NCBI GenBank assembly: GCA_040881505.1
Contig: JBBEDC010000043.1
Coordinates: 1 to 18,172, forward strand
DNA: 18,172 bases
Source of the DNA: JBBEDC01 sp040881505
Lineage (GTDB): Bacteria; Patescibacteriota; Andersenbacteria; UBA10190
Direction: 5' to 3'
Shown: piece by piece, positions 15,612 through 18,172 of the stretch
Position numbering within the stretch: position 1 is the stretch's first letter
How the letters are laid out: every line of letters begins with the position of its first letter
Notes under the pieces: generated by a model
What the model was told of the DNA's origin: nothing
Seen by the model: only the letters and a program-made list of their open reading frames with translations
Database searches by the model: none
Position numbers and translations under genes: made by a program

Positions 15612-16679
15612 ATGAATCTCCTCGAACACGAAGGAAAGGCACTATTGGCCAAATATGGTATCTCCATCCCCAAGGGCAAGCTTATTACCCCGCGTACCAA
15701 AGGCTCACCCATTGCGACTCCAGCGGTTATAAAATCCCAAGTCCCGGTTGGGGACCGGGGGCGTAAAGGTGGAATCACTGTTATTCACAAAAAAGCAGAA
15801 TTTGCCCAAGCAGCCAGCAGGATATGGGATACAGCTATTGATGGCCACATTCCTCAACACCTACTCGTTGAAGAAGCAATTACTTCTACATCTGAACGGT
15901 ATATTAGCCTCAGCTACGACACGACAACTCGCGCTCCCACTCTAGCAATTAACGCCAAGGGCGGAAGTGGCACAGCTAAGGCAAGTCTAATCCAACTGAA
16001 CATATTTATTGGTCTACCAGATTTTCTTGCTCGCGAAGCCCTTGTGGCAGCTGGTCTTACTCCCAGCTTTCCCCTGATCTCCACCCTCCAGAACCTTTGG
16101 CAGCTCTTCGTTTCTGAGAAGGCCATATTAGCTGAAATAAATCCCTTATTCGAGCTTAAGGATGGTAGCTTTGTCGCAGGAGATGCAAAGGTGGTTCTTG
16201 ATGACCACGTTGTAGCTCCCGAAGCCCGCCCTTACGTTCAGCTTGGTGGGGATATTGCGATCCTAGCTTCAGGAGGAGGAGCATCCATGATCAATCTCGA
16301 CGCCCTTATGAAGGCTGGGGGGAAGCCAGCCAACTATGTGGAATACTCCGGTAACCCTAAGTCGGATGTAGTTCGAATCCTCACTCGGCAGGTCCTCAGT
16401 CAGCCCAACCTAAAAGGCTGTTGGGTTGTTGGAGGCACGGCAAACTTTACCGATATTTACGAAACACTCTTGGGATTCGTAGAAGGACTTCGTTCGGTAA
16501 AACCCAGACCTACCTACCCTATCGTTATCCGCCGCGACGGGCCACGCCAGAGAGAGGCTTTCGCCATGCTAGAAAAAGTAGCCAAAGAAGAAGGCTTTAA
16601 TTTCCACCTCTATGGCCCTGAAACTCCTATGAGTGAATCTGCGACAACTATCGTTAAGCTTGCATACCAACAAAAATAG
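15612..16679 (+). CDS. Citryl-CoA synthetase / ATP-citrate lyase-type ATP-grasp (beta) subunit
   Basis: This 355-residue protein is homologous to SucC, but its second half matches ATP-citrate lyase. Residues 1-200 form an ATP-grasp domain: LLEHEGKALLAKYGI, the nucleotide Lys41 in IKSQVPVGDRGRKGG, and metal ligands Asn177 (EINP) and Asp191, spaced as in SucC. The CoA-ligase domain has GGGASM (221-226), EYSGNP (244-249), GGTANFTD (274-281), IRRDGPRQ (306-313) and GPETPM (335-340). These parallel VAGGGAS, EYSGAP, GGSIANFT, VRRGGPN and GTETHM of human ACLY and differ from succinyl-CoA synthetase, which has DVGGGA and NIFGGI. With the alpha subunit it should form citryl-CoA from citrate, CoA and ATP. 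It is shorter than SucC (~388) and the ACLY segment (~420). AGAGG 8 bases before the ATG is a good ribosome-binding site. In Hydrogenobacter the counterpart is CcsA. Confidence 0.85.
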   Translation: MNLLEHEGKALLAKYGISIPKGKLITPRTKGSPIATPAVIKSQVPVGDRGRKGGITVIHKKAEFAQAASRIWDTAIDGHIPQHLLVEEAITSTSERYISLSYDTTTRAPTLAINAKGGSGTAKASLIQLNIFIGLPDFLAREALVAAGLTPSFPLISTLQNLWQLFVSEKAILAEINPLFELKDGSFVAGDAKVVLDDHVVAPEARPYVQLGGDIAILASGGGASMINLDALMKAGGKPANYVEYSGNPKSDVVRILTRQVLSQPNLKGCWVVGGTANFTDIYETLLGFVEGLRSVKPRPTYPIVIRRDGPRQREAFAMLEKVAKEEGFNFHLYGPETPMSESATTIVKLAYQQK

Positions 16680-16681
16680 CT

Positions 16682-17581
16682 ATGAGTATTCTTGTTGATA
16701 AACATACTGTTGCCCTAATTCAAGGCATTACCGGACATGAAGGCTCTCGTGCTGCCTCGGAAATGCTCCATTACAACACTCCGGTCATAGCTGGGGTTAC
16801 GCCGGGAAAGGGCGGGCAAAAAACCGAGCATGGAATTCCAGTATATAACTCTGTAGAGGAAGCTCTCCGCCGCCATCCAACTATCAATGCCAGTCTCATT
16901 GCTGTCCCCCCACGCTTTGCGGCGGATGCTGCTATGGAGGCGATCTGGAACAGCATTCCTTTGGTAAATATCCTGACAGAAAAAATCCCTGTAGCTGACG
17001 TATCGCGAATTATAGCGCTCGGCAGGCAGCAAGGCGTTCAAGTGATCGGGCCCAGTTCTGTGGGGATTATTTCACCAACCCAGGCCAAGATCGGAGCGAT
17101 TGGCGCCTCTGAGCTCGTTAACCGTGTCTTTAAAAAAGGATCAGTTGGCGTAATCTCTAAAAGCGGAGGCATGACAGCGGAAATTTCTCGCATTATCACT
17201 GAAGCGGGCCTGGGCCAAAGTACTGCAATCGGCATCGGAGGCGATGTGCTTTTAGGAACAACTTTTTTGGACTGTGCTCGCCTCTTCGAAAAAGACAAGC
17301 AGACAAAAGCCATTGTTATATTCGGCGAAGTCGGAGGAAGCTATGAGGAAGAGTTGGCGGATGCCATAGCCGCTAAGGAGATCACAAAACCAGTTATTGC
17401 ATTGATTGCCGGCGACTTCTCTCACAGCCTCCCCCAAGGTACGGTGCTTGGCCATGCAGGCGCGATTGTAAGCCAGGGGAAAGGATCGGCCAAATCAAAG
17501 ATACGTTCACTGAAAAAAGCAGGCGCACTTATCGCCACAACACCCGAAAATATTCCTGTACTATTAAAGAAGGTTTTATGA
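16682..17581 (+). CDS. Citryl-CoA synthetase / ATP-citrate lyase-type alpha subunit (SucD-like)
   Basis: The 299-residue protein pairs with the preceding subunit. Its CoA-binding Rossmann part has GITGHEGS (15-22) and GVTPGKGG (38-45). The ligase part has IGPSSVG (122-128), ISKSGGMTAEI (158-168) and IGIGGD (183-188). His258 in LGHAGAIVSQGKGSA is the residue phosphorylated during catalysis in SucD and ATP-citrate lyase. The SGGM motif matches ACLY (SRSGGM) and not SucD (SRSGTL), while the loop after His258 stays SucD-like, so the protein combines traits of both. It starts 2 bases after the beta subunit stop, and its own stop overlaps the next start (ATGA), so the three are translated as a unit. 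Plain succinyl-CoA ligase is the alternative, disfavoured by the motifs and by the third gene. The Hydrogenobacter counterpart is CcsB. Confidence 0.85.
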   Translation: MSILVDKHTVALIQGITGHEGSRAASEMLHYNTPVIAGVTPGKGGQKTEHGIPVYNSVEEALRRHPTINASLIAVPPRFAADAAMEAIWNSIPLVNILTEKIPVADVSRIIALGRQQGVQVIGPSSVGIISPTQAKIGAIGASELVNRVFKKGSVGVISKSGGMTAEISRIITEAGLGQSTAIGIGGDVLLGTTFLDCARLFEKDKQTKAIVIFGEVGGSYEEELADAIAAKEITKPVIALIAGDFSHSLPQGTVLGHAGAIVSQGKGSAKSKIRSLKKAGALIATTPENIPVLLKKVL

Positions 17582-18172
17582 CTCTGGATATTCAGACAAA
17601 CATTAGCAACCACGATAATGGGCACCATTTTATCCGGGGACACCAGATTGAAACATTAATTCAACAACAATCACTCTCGGATGTAATCTTCTTACTGTGG
17701 CGTGGCAACTTACCGCAGACAAACGAAAAAGTTTTGTTGGAAGCCTTAATGATTGCAGCAACAGAACACGGCGCGGAGGCTCCATCAATATTCGTACCAC
17801 GCGTGGTCGCTAGCACAGGCAACCCAATGAATACGGCCTTGGCCGCCAGCGCTCTAACGGTCGGAGAAAAGCACGGAGGGGCGATCGAGGCAGCGGCCCA
17901 CATGCTACTCGAAGACCAAGAAGCAGAAGATATCGTAGCTGGCCGACTCGAGGAAAAAACAATTATCCCTGGACTGGGACACAAGATATACAAACAAGAA
18001 GATCCACGGGCCACTGCTTTGTATAGCAAAGCACAGGAGCTTGAGTTTTCTTGCTCCTATTTTAAAAAAGCCTACGATATTGAACGAATATTTACTGAAC
18101 GGAAAGGTAAGAAACTGCCTCTCAACGTTGATGGCGCAATGGCAGCTGGAATGTTGGAACTCAAGCTCGATC
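17578..18172 (+). CDS. Citryl-CoA lyase-like (citrate synthase fold), 3' end missing
   Basis: Translation from the ATG at 17578, which overlaps the previous stop codon and has AAGG 4 bases upstream, gives 198 residues before the window ends. The protein resembles the C-terminal citrate-synthase module of ATP-citrate lyase and stand-alone citryl-CoA lyases of about 260 residues. Visible matches are the DVIFLLWRGNLP segment, EHG with His64, VGEKHGGAIEAAA, GLGHKI with His135 and LNVDG with Asp185. These correspond to the three catalytic residues of human ACLY (His760, His900, Asp1026). It should cleave citryl-CoA to acetyl-CoA and oxaloacetate. About 60 residues are missing at the right edge. 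A true citrate synthase would be longer (~370-430) with a larger N-terminal part, so the lyase reading is preferred. Confidence 0.85.
   Translation, partial: MTLDIQTNISNHDNGHHFIRGHQIETLIQQQSLSDVIFLLWRGNLPQTNEKVLLEALMIAATEHGAEAPSIFVPRVVASTGNPMNTALAASALTVGEKHGGAIEAAAHMLLEDQEAEDIVAGRLEEKTIIPGLGHKIYKQEDPRATALYSKAQELEFSCSYFKKAYDIERIFTERKGKKLPLNVDGAMAAGMLELKLD

Noticed and set aside
15612..17581. Succinyl-CoA synthetase sucCD
   Set aside because: The overall fold matches, but the ligase halves carry ACL-type motifs (EYSGNP, GGTANFT, RRDGP, SGGM) and a citryl-CoA lyase-like gene follows with an ATGA overlap.
17578..18172. Ordinary citrate synthase
   Set aside because: The N-terminus is short, the order of EHG, GEKHGGA, GLGHKI and NVDG follows the ATP-citrate lyase C-terminal module, and the gene is coupled to the CoA-ligase subunits.
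1..18172. CRISPR arrays, IS elements, tRNA genes, prophage genes
   Set aside because: No spaced direct repeats, transposase or integrase motifs, cloverleaf-like segments or phage structural genes were seen.

Overview
The window most resembles a chromosomal segment of a Candidate Phyla Radiation (Patescibacteria-like) bacterium. That is inference from gene content, with no marker tree behind it. The clues are compact, partly overlapping housekeeping genes, a DUF3048 protein, and a VirD4-like ATPase that follows two lineage-specific unknown proteins. There are no IS elements, phage genes, CRISPR arrays, tRNAs or rRNAs. Every stretch between genes is shorter than about 270 bases.

Layout. At the left edge, truB (5' end missing) and rpsT read rightwards. 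They meet a leftward block: an unknown 648-residue repeat protein, a 159-residue tail-anchored protein, a membrane-tethered VirD4-like ATPase, a DUF3048 protein and holA. A CAP-domain protein with a coiled-coil tail starts divergently at 8363. Between it and the convergent polA lies an approximately 240-base stretch that folds on paper into a multi-helix, pseudoknotted RNA. The leftward operon uppP-tsaE-polA follows. Divergent from uppP, a rightward set runs glmS, an ATP-grasp CoA-ligase beta subunit, its alpha subunit, and a citrate-synthase-type lyase cut by the right edge.

How the genes fit together. The last three genes look like ATP-citrate lyase in three separate pieces (citryl-CoA synthetase beta and alpha plus citryl-CoA lyase), not succinyl-CoA synthetase. 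Their ACL-specific motifs and the lyase catalytic residues (His64, His135, Asp185) are visible. They would make acetyl-CoA and oxaloacetate from citrate, or run in reverse. The neighbours glmS (glucosamine-6-phosphate) and uppP (lipid-carrier recycling) serve cell-wall synthesis, which also uses acetyl-CoA at the GlmU step, so a functional link is plausible but unproven. The 8265-to-3293 block may be a DNA- or protein-translocation module of unknown role.

The two most unusual signals are the split ATP-citrate lyase operon and the structured RNA at about 9450-9690. A third theme is a group of genes with promoter -10 elements 7-9 bases before the start codon and no Shine-Dalgarno sequence, which suggests leaderless transcripts.
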